The notes beneath the pieces were generated by a model, which searched no databases, was not told the origin of the DNA, and saw only the letters and a program-made list of their open reading frames with translations. DNA of 52,581 nt from Phycisphaerales bacterium (lineage in GTDB: Bacteria; Planctomycetota; Phycisphaerae; Phycisphaerales; SM1A02), in NCBI GenBank assembly GCA_014238785.1, contig JABAAL010000002.1, forward strand, positions 1 through 52,581, read 5' to 3'. The position numbers were made by a program, and so were the translations under genes. Of this stretch, positions 25,694 through 34,035 are shown one piece after another. The stretch's first letter is position 1. Each line of letters opens with the position of its first letter.

Positions 25694-26563
25694 CTATTCA
25701 ACGGTTGTATCTGGGTACAATTTTTCAGCCAACCTTGCACCTGCTATACCTGGAACCGATTCTGGTGCGATTAACGCTGCTAATAAGAACTGTTTTTTTG
25801 CCAGAATATCGTGCCCCTCCCAGTACCTGTACACCGAACCCATTGCATTATGAATCCATGCTTGTTGCTCTTTTGTATACACACGTGCATCAAGCATAGC
25901 TTGCAATCTTTGAATCGCTTTTTCTCCACGCCCCTCTTGACTGTCCCTCGTTGCCTGCGCAACAAATTGATGGAATGGACCAAATTCAGCGCGTCGGCGT
26001 ACACCTGTACTGTCCTCTGGGTCTATCTCTTTGAGTCGCTGAAGTAACCCTGCAGGAATGGTAAGTTTCTGAGAAAGGATCACATGGAGCGCCGCGATTT
26101 CTTCATTAGTATTCCCCTTCTCTCTTGCACGAGCAACTTTTAATTGCAATGCCATTCGAATACAAACATCTTTCGCAAATACACGCAACACAGTTGTTGC
26201 GCCCTCTGGATCGTTAGGCAACGATTCACCTGCCCGCAAACCGATGCGTGTATTTTCTGGTGTTAGTGCTATTAATGATGGGTATGTTTGGACTTGATTC
26301 GTATCGAAGCCATTGTTTCTTTCATCGTTTTGATCGGTGGGCGATTCAAGCACATCAACATCAACAAAAATAACATTTATCACTTCCGATTCAAGATCAA
26401 AAACTGCTTTCTTCAGCATCTCACCGTGCCCACACCAATCGCTTCCGTGTGCATATACAATAATTGGTTTCCCTGAACTCTTCGCCAATTCTAAGGCTGC
26501 AGAAAAAGAATCTACTCGCTCTGGAGCAAACAAGGAAAGCATACATGTCAAAAAGTGGAGCAT
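25694..26563 (-). CDS. Secreted thioredoxin-like protein with a helical C-terminal region
   Basis: 289 residues from ATG 26563. A signal-like N-terminus (FLTCMLSLFA) is followed by a thioredoxin-fold domain at about 17-140: KPIIVYAHGSDWCGHGEML with Cys44, then VIFVDVDV and YPSLIAL. The second redox cysteine of the WCxxC motif is absent (WCGHG), so it cannot act as a normal dithiol reductase. A helical region follows from 160 with TPR-like helices (AIQRLQAMLDARVYTKEQQAW, AMGSVYRYWEGHDILAKKQF in shorter form). It starts with a TGATG overlap with the end of the transglutaminase-like gene, so the two are translationally coupled. Confidence 0.65.
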   Translation of the reverse strand: MLHFLTCMLSLFAPERVDSFSAALELAKSSGKPIIVYAHGSDWCGHGEMLKKAVFDLESEVINVIFVDVDVLESPTDQNDERNNGFDTNQVQTYPSLIALTPENTRIGLRAGESLPNDPEGATTVLRVFAKDVCIRMALQLKVARAREKGNTNEEIAALHVILSQKLTIPAGLLQRLKEIDPEDSTGVRRRAEFGPFHQFVAQATRDSQEGRGEKAIQRLQAMLDARVYTKEQQAWIHNAMGSVYRYWEGHDILAKKQFLLAALIAPESVPGIAGARLAEKLYPDTTVE

Positions 26564-28596
26564 CAACTTGCAGGATCTCCATAAATAAGAATTCTGTGGT
26601 AGTGCAGGCATTGCCCATCACGTTCAAAACGAACAAATCGTGCAAGTGGATTCGTTTCTTGCAGATCAATTCGCTGCTGTGGTTTGCCTGAATTTGTTTT
26701 ACCCACTTCAGTCCACGCTTGGCCATCTTCGCTCACTAAAATACGAACGCCCTTCGCCCTTCCCGGTTGACCTACACGAGAATCTAAAATAACACCCGTC
26801 AAATTTCCAAACTTTGGCAATTCAACTTCAAACCAAGGCAAGTCGCCGTTGTCGGTATGAAACCACCCGCCATATTCTTCAAGGACGCCCCAATGTTTTT
26901 CCGGCGAGTCCCATCGATTGCCTGGATTAAAAATTCGAAGTGCTCCCCCACTACTCAGAAGTTCACCATCGAATGGTTCGATGTTCATTTCTGCTAGTGT
27001 TTGACGAGGCTCATACAGTGCTGACGCAGTTTTACCGATACGCTGAAATGTATCAAGGTCGCGTTCTTCTGCAGCAGCAGGCAACATGTTCTTCGCAAGT
27101 TGCGCGAGCACTGCACTTGGTCCTTCGCCTTCGCCGCCGGCCTGCTCCAATAGAGACCTTTTAAAACGCTCTTCAAGTTCAGGTTTGCCTTTTACTTTAG
27201 CAAGAGACCACGCCACCATTGCTGGACCGAGTTTCGAATCGTTAATCAACGTTTTCAATGTTGTATGAAGCAACGTTGACTTTGATGCATCACTGCTAGA
27301 TCCATCCCATGCCCAGTCCAACGCCCCTTCAATATTCCACCTCGACGGACCCCACCCATCAAGCGCCCCAATATAAATCTTAAACACTTGCAAATATTTC
27401 GCTGGTTCCGCATCTTCAAGTAAACGAGGAAACACATGTGTAGACAACAAGTGCCACGCTGGTTCTGGATGCTCGGGCAACAGCGCAGTTTGCAAATTTT
27501 GAAAGAACTGAATCCAACCAATTCGCGACCAATTGTTGCGGGTGCCAAACAAGGCGTACTCTTGCCACAGCATTTCATCGAGTGGATTTTTAGCACATGC
27601 AGATTGCCACGCCGCATCGGCACTTTGTACATCGCCCTTTTCTTCAAGCCAAAACGCTTTGCGACGAGCATCCCCAGCCAAGAACGCCGTACTGGAATCT
27701 GCCATGGCGAGTTGCGAAAGTTCAAGCGATGGCCACGTATTGCGCGTCATTGTTGTATGTAATCCCCGCTTCCAACTCAGAGAGTAAGCGGGTTGCCAAA
27801 CATGAGGCTTCGTCTGCACAGCGTACGCGCAGTGCCCTGGCTCACCCATCGTGAGTGCTGGAATTCCAGAAGCAATCGCTGATGCTGCACCAACGTGCGA
27901 AAGTGAACCGCAGACGCCGCCGACTTTCACTGCCATTTCTGCATCGCTTCTCCATGTTTCTTTGAAGGGCATGTAATACGTAGGGCCCTGCACAGTATCT
28001 CCGAATGCGTTGTGCCCTCGGTAGGGTGAACGCCAGGCTGTCTTTGCAAATTGTTGCCTAGGAACACTAATAGTTTCGTTTAGGTATTCAAGTGCATCTA
28101 CAGTTGTCCAACTAGGTCGTTGCAAACCGCGGGCTATAAACCTTCGTTCAAAAGTATTCAAATCCCCGTAGCCACTGTTTAACAAGCCCGCGTCCCAACT
28201 GTCCCGAAACCAGTCGTGCCTTTGAGTCATCCATGTTGCATCAAGTTCCCGCATACCCATTGCAAGTGCGCATGCCGTTGCCATGGAACGATCGATGTCA
28301 TTTGCTACGAGCGCGGGGTCAGACTTCCATATTTCGTATAAAAACTGCAACACTTTGGCGCCATTCTCTACGGGACCGCTGTCAAGTATTTCGTGCATCC
28401 ATACTTCATTGTGTTCGAGGGCATGAAGAAATGCCGGGCCATCTTCATTGCTTTGTAAATCTGCAATGCGTTCCTCACCCGCAATTTTATGCATTTGCCA
28501 AACGAGCAATTCTTTTACGGGAAGTGCTTCTTGTGTATATGCCAGCGCAGTGCAAAACAATACTAAACAACTCATCATTCGTTGCATAGTCTGCAT
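26563..28596 (-). CDS. Secreted transglutaminase-like protein with a C-terminal discoidin-like domain
   Basis: About 677 residues from ATG 28596; nearby ATGs at 28587 and 28578 are also possible and no ribosome binding site decides. The N-terminal hydrophobic segment (SCLVLFCTALAYTQEA) is a signal peptide. The region around GGVCGSLSHVG and, about 25 residues on, EPGHCAYAVQ with a following Trp matches the Cys-His core of transglutaminase-like proteins (Cys229, His255 from this start). A long helical middle, about 290-520, follows. The last 140 residues (GGALRIFNPGNRWDSPEKHW, WFEVELPKFGNLTGVILDS) look like an F5/8 type C domain that binds sugars. The substrate is unknown; I infer a role at the cell surface. 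Confidence 0.6.
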   Translation of the reverse strand: MQTMQRMMSCLVLFCTALAYTQEALPVKELLVWQMHKIAGEERIADLQSNEDGPAFLHALEHNEVWMHEILDSGPVENGAKVLQFLYEIWKSDPALVANDIDRSMATACALAMGMRELDATWMTQRHDWFRDSWDAGLLNSGYGDLNTFERRFIARGLQRPSWTTVDALEYLNETISVPRQQFAKTAWRSPYRGHNAFGDTVQGPTYYMPFKETWRSDAEMAVKVGGVCGSLSHVGAASAIASGIPALTMGEPGHCAYAVQTKPHVWQPAYSLSWKRGLHTTMTRNTWPSLELSQLAMADSSTAFLAGDARRKAFWLEEKGDVQSADAAWQSACAKNPLDEMLWQEYALFGTRNNWSRIGWIQFFQNLQTALLPEHPEPAWHLLSTHVFPRLLEDAEPAKYLQVFKIYIGALDGWGPSRWNIEGALDWAWDGSSSDASKSTLLHTTLKTLINDSKLGPAMVAWSLAKVKGKPELEERFKRSLLEQAGGEGEGPSAVLAQLAKNMLPAAAEERDLDTFQRIGKTASALYEPRQTLAEMNIEPFDGELLSSGGALRIFNPGNRWDSPEKHWGVLEEYGGWFHTDNGDLPWFEVELPKFGNLTGVILDSRVGQPGRAKGVRILVSEDGQAWTEVGKTNSGKPQQRIDLQETNPLARFVRFERDGQCLHYHRILIYGDPAS

Positions 28597-28611
28597 CGTA
28601 ACATAGGTCAA

Positions 28612-28697
28612 TTAGGAGAAGGTCCCCCAACCATCGAGTACTAGTAACATATTAAAAACAACGAGCCCGTCTTCGCTCAGGTCTTCGTTGCAGACAT
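28612..28697 (-). pseudogene. Remnant of a third dockerin-like repeat past the stop codon
   Basis: After the stop of the next gene upstream (28698), a different frame continues with DVCNEDLSEDGL, VVFNMLLVLDGWGTFS and a TAA (28612-28614). This has the pattern of a dockerin half-repeat (D-x-D-x-D-G...LL-LL-x-W-G). Together with the two repeats before the stop it suggests an older, longer C-terminus cut short by a frameshift near 28700. Confidence 0.4.
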
Positions 28698-29999
28698 CTA
28701 GCAATCGCCCCATGAGTCCAAGAGGGAAAGAAGATCTGAAACGTTGATGGTTGAATCACCGTTAATATCTGCTCGCCCTGTTCCACCCCAATCGGAAATT
28801 ACTCGCAACATGTCATTAACATTCACATTGCCATCTCCGTCAAAATCTGCAGGGCAAGGAAGTGTTTGTGCAAGTGGCGCGTGAAATACAACACCTCGAG
28901 AAACTGAGTACGCAGGCGCACCAATGAATAGCGACCCCCCACCCATCTTTGTATTTCGACCAAAGCCAGAAGAGCCATACCCAGATGGCATAGTGACGGG
29001 TATACCTAACGACCAATAATTTCCCCCGCGTTGTGCTGTATACACCGTGCGATTCGTCGTCGTATTCGTCTGGCATCCCCAGTATGAGTCGCATGTTCCA
29101 AAACTCAGAATACCCTCTTCAATTTGCATACCTTCAGCAAAATAGATGTCAAATCCCCAACTTCCACTCCAAACCGAACCATTACTTGAAAAGGAGTTGC
29201 CATTTCGGTTCCAAATCTCAAGGTAGTCAAACGTGGAGTTTGGGCCTGTTATTGAACACCATGAAACAACCGTGTCATTGTCACACGCGACCCACTTGCC
29301 ATTCGTATCGCCTTCTTGCAACGTTGTAGAGAGTTCCCACAAATCTTCGCCTCGAATATAAACATACGCACCGTGCACATTTCCACCTGAACAACTAAGT
29401 ACCCGGGTAGACCCAACGACAAGCATGTCTCCAGCAGCATCGATGTCCTCTCCAAATAGCGTGCATACTGCAGATGACGGAGCAATTGTTTGAACGTGTT
29501 GCCAAATACCATCAACCCGCTCGTATACCAGCACTGCATCACGGTACTGTTGCGACGAGTCATTACACGAAATAAAGATTGCCTGATCGCTTGCCGCTGC
29601 AAGGCTGAAGGAGTTAAATCGATTTGTGTCTGGGTTTAGCAACTCAGCAGTTACTGCCCAACCAGCTTTGGAGGGTTCAAGAACGATGCCTGCGTTTCCA
29701 CTTCCAGAGAGTGCCACGCCAAGGAAGTCTTCGCCAAAGGCAAGCGACAAACCGCGACGTGAACCAATCTCTGCAACTTCTATTTGGTTCCAGCCCTTAG
29801 CGGAATGCTTAAAAAAACGGACAGAATATGAATCATTTATCTTATGCCCCACTGCTGCTAGGTTACCCTTGACGTCTAGGGCTTGCCCAGCGTATGAACC
29901 CGTTTCAGCAATCGGATCTAGGGGTACTAACTCAACCCCACCAACAACCGAAGTGGTGCAAAGGGCTACTGTTAGAAATAATAGCACTGGCGACTTCAT
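28698..29999 (-). CDS. Secreted protein with a C-terminal dockerin-like EF-hand pair
   Basis: 433 residues from ATG 29999; this start gives a signal peptide (LLFLTVALCTTSVVGG). The body, about 30-370, is a repeat protein of beta-strands with phrases such as LSLAFGEDFLGVALSGSG and FGEDIDAAGDMLVVGSTRVL, probably a beta-propeller of the integrin/FG-GAP type. The last 55 residues are a dockerin-like module: DFDGDGNVNVNDMLRVISDWG and DINGDSTINVSDLLSLLDSWGDC in two EF-hand-like repeats. In planctomycetes such modules occur on many exported proteins; cohesin partners are not visible here. See the dockerin remnant downstream. Confidence 0.75.
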   Translation of the reverse strand: MKSPVLLFLTVALCTTSVVGGVELVPLDPIAETGSYAGQALDVKGNLAAVGHKINDSYSVRFFKHSAKGWNQIEVAEIGSRRGLSLAFGEDFLGVALSGSGNAGIVLEPSKAGWAVTAELLNPDTNRFNSFSLAAASDQAIFISCNDSSQQYRDAVLVYERVDGIWQHVQTIAPSSAVCTLFGEDIDAAGDMLVVGSTRVLSCSGGNVHGAYVYIRGEDLWELSTTLQEGDTNGKWVACDNDTVVSWCSITGPNSTFDYLEIWNRNGNSFSSNGSVWSGSWGFDIYFAEGMQIEEGILSFGTCDSYWGCQTNTTTNRTVYTAQRGGNYWSLGIPVTMPSGYGSSGFGRNTKMGGGSLFIGAPAYSVSRGVVFHAPLAQTLPCPADFDGDGNVNVNDMLRVISDWGGTGRADINGDSTINVSDLLSLLDSWGDC

Positions 30000-30090
30000 G
30001 CCATCGAGTATACGTGAACTTGCTGCCTTTACCAAGAGATTTCGGTGATGTTGCTCGTTTTACTCGCTACTCAATCGAGTGGGTATTTGC

Positions 30091-30096
30091 TATAAT
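30091..30096 (+). promoter_or_regulatory. -10 element of tRNA-Asn
   Basis: TATAAT lies 14 bases before the mature 5' end of the tRNA. The hexamer 17 bases upstream (TACTCA) is only a half match to -35, so the promoter relies on the -10. Confidence 0.5.
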
Positions 30097-30109
30097 TCCC
30101 CGTTCCTGA

Positions 30110-30182
<73 letters not shown>

Positions 30183-30203
30183 TTATACGACAGAAGCCCG
30201 CGT

Positions 30204-30221
30204 AAACGCCGTTGCGTTTTT
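30204..30221 (+). terminator. Weak terminator after tRNA-Asn
   Basis: AAACGC, loop CGTT, GCGTTT followed by TT. The stem is only six base pairs, so the call is tentative. It lies 21 bases past the tRNA. Confidence 0.4.
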
Positions 30222-30260
30222 GATATCGAGTTTAATTGGGTGGGTGTTTTAAAAAGGGGG

Positions 30261-30289
30261 TTGATGGAATTGCGAATAATTCCTACAAT
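30261..30289 (+). promoter_or_regulatory. Promoter of rpmE
   Basis: TTGATG, a 17-base spacer and TACAAT form a good sigma-70-like promoter 40 bases before the L31 start. The short leader contains TCCCC and GGGGA arms that can fold into a small hairpin just before the GGAG ribosome binding site, which could regulate translation. Confidence 0.6.
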
Positions 30290-30328
30290 ACGGTGCTCCC
30301 CAACGATGCGGGGGGATTGGAGCCAACT

Positions 30329-30553
30329 ATGAAAAGCGAGATACACCCTGAATTCCACAACGACTGCAAAGTTTTCTTTCGCGGTGATCACGTTATGACT
30401 GTTGGAGCAACCGTCTCCGAAATGCACGTTGATATTTGGTCTGGCTCACACCCTTTTTACACCGGTAAGGCGTCCTTTGTTGATGCTGCTGGCCGCGTTG
30501 AGAAGTTCCAAAACAAGTTTAAGGGCAATTACTTTAAAAGCAAGAAGAAGTAA
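30329..30553 (+). CDS. rpmE: Ribosomal protein bL31, zinc-free type
   Basis: 74 residues from ATG 30329, with GGAG six bases upstream. Seen: MKSEIHPEFHNDCKV at the start, HVMTVGATVSE, and the HPFYTGKASFVDAAGRVEKFQ block near 40-60, which is the family signature. The zinc-binding Cys pairs of the C+ type are missing: the usual CSKC before HPF is WSGS here. It therefore does not depend on zinc. A promoter lies directly upstream; prfA follows within 57 bases on the same strand. Confidence 0.95.
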   Translation: MKSEIHPEFHNDCKVFFRGDHVMTVGATVSEMHVDIWSGSHPFYTGKASFVDAAGRVEKFQNKFKGNYFKSKKK

Positions 30554-30610
30554 CCCCCTTTACTGGTCGCACAACTGAACCATTTCAGGGTACCCTGCTA
30601 TCCGTCTGCT

Positions 30611-31672
30611 ATGAGTTCACGTATCCCAGAAAATGTTGCTGAAAAACTGCGCGAAATAGTTGTCCAACACAACGAACTTGCTGCGCAACTCTTAGATCCA
30701 GAAGTTCTCACAGACCACCGCAAGGTCACGACACTCTCTATTAAGAAAGCAGCCGTTGCACCTCTTGTTGCGCAGTTTGAACAATATGAATCTGTCATAA
30801 CACAACACCGTGAGTGCGAAGAACTACTGACAGGCGATGATAACGAACTCGCCGCGATGGCTAAAGAAGAATTGCCCAAGTTGGAGAGTGAACTCGACCA
30901 ACTTGGCGAGGCAATTTTAAAACAACTTGTCACCGCAAAGGAACAATCTGTTGGTTCAGTCATCCTCGAAATAAGATCCGGTGTTGGGGGGGATGAGGCG
31001 GCACTTTGGGCGCATGACTTAGAAGAGATGTACAGAAAATATGCACATATTCGGGGGTGGAAATTAGAAGGAATGGGGAGTTCCAACACAATCATGTTCG
31101 GGATTTCAGGCGAAGGAGTTTGGACGAACCTTGCCTTTGAAAGTGGAACACACCAAGTAAAACGCGTGCCCGCAACCGAAACGCAAGGTCGCATTCATAC
31201 TTCCACAGCAACCGTTGCGGTGCTCCCAGAACCAGAAGAAGTTGAAGTTGATCTTGACCCAAGCGACGTGAAGGAATCCATCACTACGTCGACTGGTCCC
31301 GGTGGTCAAAACGTGAACAAGGTCGCAACCGCAGTACACCTCATTCACGAACCAACCGGCGTTGAAGTTCGAATGCAAGACACAAAAAGCCAAGCACAAA
31401 ACCGTGAAAAGGCTTGGAAACTTTTACGTGCACGATTGTTTGACGCTCAAAAAGCAAAAATAGATGCTGCTCGAGCAGAAAAGCGAAACTCTTTGATTGG
31501 CTCGGGCTCTCGCGCGGAAAAAATTCGCACGTATCGATACAAAGACAACCTCATCGTCGACCATCGCATCAGCGGTAACTACAATCTCGATGTTATTATG
31601 TCTGGAAATATGCAGCCAATGATCGACCAACTTATTGAAGCCGAAACAGCAAGGCGACTCGCGGAACTATAA
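30611..31672 (+). CDS. prfA: Peptide chain release factor 1
   Basis: 353 residues; reads UAA and UAG stop codons and triggers peptide release. Seen: a helical N-terminal domain, RSGVGGDEAALWA, the codon-recognition PAT tripeptide (187-189) in the segment RVPATETQGRIHTS, the catalytic GGQ at 231-233 in TGPGGQNVNK, and SQAQNREKAWKLL. The PAT tripeptide separates RF1 from RF2. The length is normal. The gene overlaps no neighbour and is followed after four bases by a hypothetical gene, so they are likely one operon. No prmC methylase follows in the window. Confidence 0.97.
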   Translation: MSSRIPENVAEKLREIVVQHNELAAQLLDPEVLTDHRKVTTLSIKKAAVAPLVAQFEQYESVITQHRECEELLTGDDNELAAMAKEELPKLESELDQLGEAILKQLVTAKEQSVGSVILEIRSGVGGDEAALWAHDLEEMYRKYAHIRGWKLEGMGSSNTIMFGISGEGVWTNLAFESGTHQVKRVPATETQGRIHTSTATVAVLPEPEEVEVDLDPSDVKESITTSTGPGGQNVNKVATAVHLIHEPTGVEVRMQDTKSQAQNREKAWKLLRARLFDAQKAKIDAARAEKRNSLIGSGSRAEKIRTYRYKDNLIVDHRISGNYNLDVIMSGNMQPMIDQLIEAETARRLAEL

Positions 31673-31676
31673 ACCA

Positions 31677-32132
31677 ATGCTCCACCCAGACGAAACCGTA
31701 GATATAGACAATGTCATTCCAATCGTTGTCGGCGCCCACCTTCGCGCCGAACTTGGCGATCGCCGCCGTGGATATTACCTTGGCGAAGCGATGGTGCAGT
31801 GGATGGAACAGCACGAAATAACTGGTCCACCGTGGCCACTTGTTTGCGCTGACTTGTGGTATCTCAACGATACCGAATTACGCACTCGACCCACAATCTG
31901 CATTGGGCAGCCAGACGTCAATGCCGCAACTGCAGCGATGTCGCCAAAACTCGAAACAATTCTCCTTGCCGATGATGCCTATCGTATTCTGGGTGATGCA
32001 GAATACATTGATTTAAAGTATTGCCTTTGGGGAATTGACGATAAGCACACCAATCAATGCCTTGAACAGTTCATTAAAACCGTTCTTCCGAACTTCCTCG
32101 GATCAATTTTTGGTGTATCTGTTGAAAAATAA
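31677..32132 (+). CDS. Conserved hypothetical protein next to prfA
   Basis: 151 residues from ATG 31677, four bases after the prfA stop. Motifs seen are VVGAHLRAELGDRRRGYYLGEAM at the start (only part of it well patterned), VCADLWYLNDTELRTRPTIC and IGQPDVNAATAAM, then CLWGIDDKHTNQCLEQF. It has no signal peptide or membrane segment. I have seen similar proteins only as uncharacterised planctomycete sequences and cannot give a function. The tight spacing to prfA suggests co-transcription. Confidence 0.6.
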   Translation: MLHPDETVDIDNVIPIVVGAHLRAELGDRRRGYYLGEAMVQWMEQHEITGPPWPLVCADLWYLNDTELRTRPTICIGQPDVNAATAAMSPKLETILLADDAYRILGDAEYIDLKYCLWGIDDKHTNQCLEQFIKTVLPNFLGSIFGVSVEK

Positions 32133-32232
32133 CACCAAGTAGCGTACCCTGTATTTGCGGATGAGCGTGGCGCCCCTGGAATTAGGTTTGCCCCGTTAGT
32201 TTTGGTTAAGGAACATATTTGGAAAAACGCTC

Positions 32233-33288
32233 ATGACACACCCACCACAAACAATTCGCCGATTCGGCTTTACGCTCATAGAAATCCTCGTCGTGATTGC
32301 AATTATCGCAATCCTTGCAGGCATTCTTCTTGCTGCCCTTGGCAGCGTCCAAGAAGCAGCGAAGAAAACACAAACAAATAGTTTGATGCAATCATTTGCA
32401 CGCTCTTGTGATGAATATTCGATGGAGTACGATGGTTTCCCAGGACTACTGCCCGAGTCAGTCTTAGGGCAGACTGGTATTTTGCATGCGCAAATGACAC
32501 CAACACAAAATACGCTTCTTGAATTAATGGGCGGCGCCCGAGTAAAGAATTCAAACTCTACTCCCACAGTTGTAAATGAATATGACAGTTTTGACGGAAT
32601 AGAATATTTATCCAACAACGGTGTGATAGATCCCCTAACCGGCGTCACGTGGTGGCTCAAATTTAATGACACTCGGTTCGGCGAAGGTCCATGGATACGC
32701 GGCCTTATACACGCACCATTCTTCAGCCCAAAATCAAAAGACATGCTCTACACGCCATTGGATTCGAACAACGCTACTTCTTATGCCCTTCCAACAATTG
32801 TAGATTCTTGGAACACACCAATCATTTTCCTTCGAGCGCTACGAGACAGCGGACCAATTATCGACGATCCATCAAACAACAATAATCCGCAATTTGAACT
32901 TCCAAGCCTTGACCCTTACTCACAGGGAGCTCTCAATAAAAATGCAAGCCTCTTGAGTATTGATTCTGCAACGGGGCAAACTGTAGAAGACCAACTTGCC
33001 TGGCTCACTCTTTTACTCGCACACCCTACGTTCTGGGAAGATCCGGGCGATGGAACGTCCTTCTCAAATGGCACAGCGTGGGGAGCCGTTCGCGGTCGAT
33101 TTGTATTAATTTCCGCCGGTCCAGACACCATTTACCTAGAAGCCGCAAACAATGAACTACACGATGAAGGAATTGTCGACCCTACAAACCTATTTGGAAA
33201 TTTTCTTGGCGGCGGGCCTACTGGCGGAGTCATCACACCTAAGATGATGGAGTCTTTTGATGACGTCATCGTGTATGGTGGCGCATAA
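32233..33288 (+). CDS. Pseudopilin-like protein with a type IV prepilin N-terminus
   Basis: 351 residues. The start carries the prepilin-peptidase site FG-FTLIEILVVIAIIAILAG near residues 12-31, with cleavage expected between Gly and Phe and methylation of the new N-terminal Phe. A single hydrophobic helix is followed by a large soluble domain with a Ser/Asn-rich, Pro-containing composition. It is longer than most type II secretion pseudopilins, which is common for planctomycete members. No other secretion genes are nearby. The gene ends ahead of a strong bidirectional terminator. Confidence 0.8.
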   Translation: MTHPPQTIRRFGFTLIEILVVIAIIAILAGILLAALGSVQEAAKKTQTNSLMQSFARSCDEYSMEYDGFPGLLPESVLGQTGILHAQMTPTQNTLLELMGGARVKNSNSTPTVVNEYDSFDGIEYLSNNGVIDPLTGVTWWLKFNDTRFGEGPWIRGLIHAPFFSPKSKDMLYTPLDSNNATSYALPTIVDSWNTPIIFLRALRDSGPIIDDPSNNNNPQFELPSLDPYSQGALNKNASLLSIDSATGQTVEDQLAWLTLLLAHPTFWEDPGDGTSFSNGTAWGAVRGRFVLISAGPDTIYLEAANNELHDEGIVDPTNLFGNFLGGGPTGGVITPKMMESFDDVIVYGGA

Positions 33289-33303
33289 ACAGAACAGGAA
33301 ACT

Positions 33304-33336
33304 AAAAAAGGCTCTCCAGAAGGAGAGCCTTTTTTT
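33304..33336. terminator. Bidirectional terminator between the pseudopilin and cysC
   Basis: AAAAAAGGCTCTCC, loop AGAA, GGAGAGCCTTTTTT. The stem has six or more pairs on both strands with A-runs and T-runs, so it ends the rightward pseudopilin transcript and the leftward sat-cysC transcript. Confidence 0.85.
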
Positions 33337-33354
33337 ATAGGACAATAAAGTTAG

Positions 33355-33969
33355 TTACGCAAACAAGTTTTGCGCATCGATGAACTCAACGACTTTTGCT
33401 ACACATGTTTGAAGATCATCTTCATGAGTCTTAATGTGGAGTTCAGCGTTTGTTGGTTCTTCGTAAGGGTCATCAATGCCTGTAAATCCTTTGATTTCGC
33501 CAGCACGTGCTTTCTTGTACAGACCCTTTGGATCGCGCCCCTCAGCAGCTTCAAGCGAGCAATCAATATAGCACTCATAGTAAGGAACATCATTGTCAGC
33601 GTGGAGTGCACGAACAGCATCACGGTCTGCTGTGTATGGGCTAATAAAACTTGCGATGGAGAGAACGCCAGCATCTGCGAAGAGCTTTGAAACTTCACCG
33701 ATTCGGCGAATGTTTTCCGTTCGGTCTTCAGCGGAGAAACCGAGGTTCTTGTTGAGACCCATTCGGATGTTATCACCGTCAAGACGGTAAACATGATTCC
33801 CTCGAGCGACAAGGACTTGTTCTACTGCTACAGCAATAGTACTCTTACCACTCGCAGAGAGTCCAGTAAACCAAAGGGTTGCGCCCTTCTGTCCCATGTT
33901 TGCACATCGTTCTTGTGCACTTACTGTGCCTTCATGAAATGTAATGTTTGTTGCTACTTGTTCAGCCAT
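33355..33969 (-). CDS. cysC: Adenylylsulfate kinase
   Basis: 204 residues; phosphorylates APS to PAPS, the sulfate donor of sulfotransferases. Seen: the Walker A GLSASGKST (36-44), the substrate region RLDGDNIRMGLNKNLGFS near 60-77, RTENIRRIGEV, and a C-terminal FTGIDDPYEEPTNAEL. Length is normal. AAGGA lies ten bases before ATG 33969. It follows sat on the same strand with an unusual repeat between (33996-34035). As no PAPS reductase lies nearby, PAPS is more likely used for sulfation. Confidence 0.95.
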   Translation of the reverse strand: MAEQVATNITFHEGTVSAQERCANMGQKGATLWFTGLSASGKSTIAVAVEQVLVARGNHVYRLDGDNIRMGLNKNLGFSAEDRTENIRRIGEVSKLFADAGVLSIASFISPYTADRDAVRALHADNDVPYYECYIDCSLEAAEGRDPKGLYKKARAGEIKGFTGIDDPYEEPTNAELHIKTHEDDLQTCVAKVVEFIDAQNLFA

Positions 33970-33995
33970 TTGTATAAATCCTTGTTGTTGGAAAA

Positions 33996-34035
33996 TTAAT
34001 TCCGGGGGGTTAATTTCTGGGGTTAATTCCGGGGG
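33996..34035. repeat. Three short tandem repeats between sat and cysC
   Basis: The unit TTAATTCCGGGGG occurs three times, imperfectly, at a 13- to 14-base interval. The sat stop codon (34036-34038) starts a fourth, partial unit. On the transcribed strand it reads CCCCCGGAATTAA. A slippage-prone spacer is one explanation. Confidence 0.6.

Noticed and set aside
27255..27854. ORFs on both strands within the transglutaminase-like gene
   Set aside because: They do not carry recognisable motifs and lie inside a gene with a clear frame.
33996..34035. CRISPR-like repeats
   Set aside because: The units are 13 bases, directly adjacent and without spacers, so this is a simple tandem repeat.
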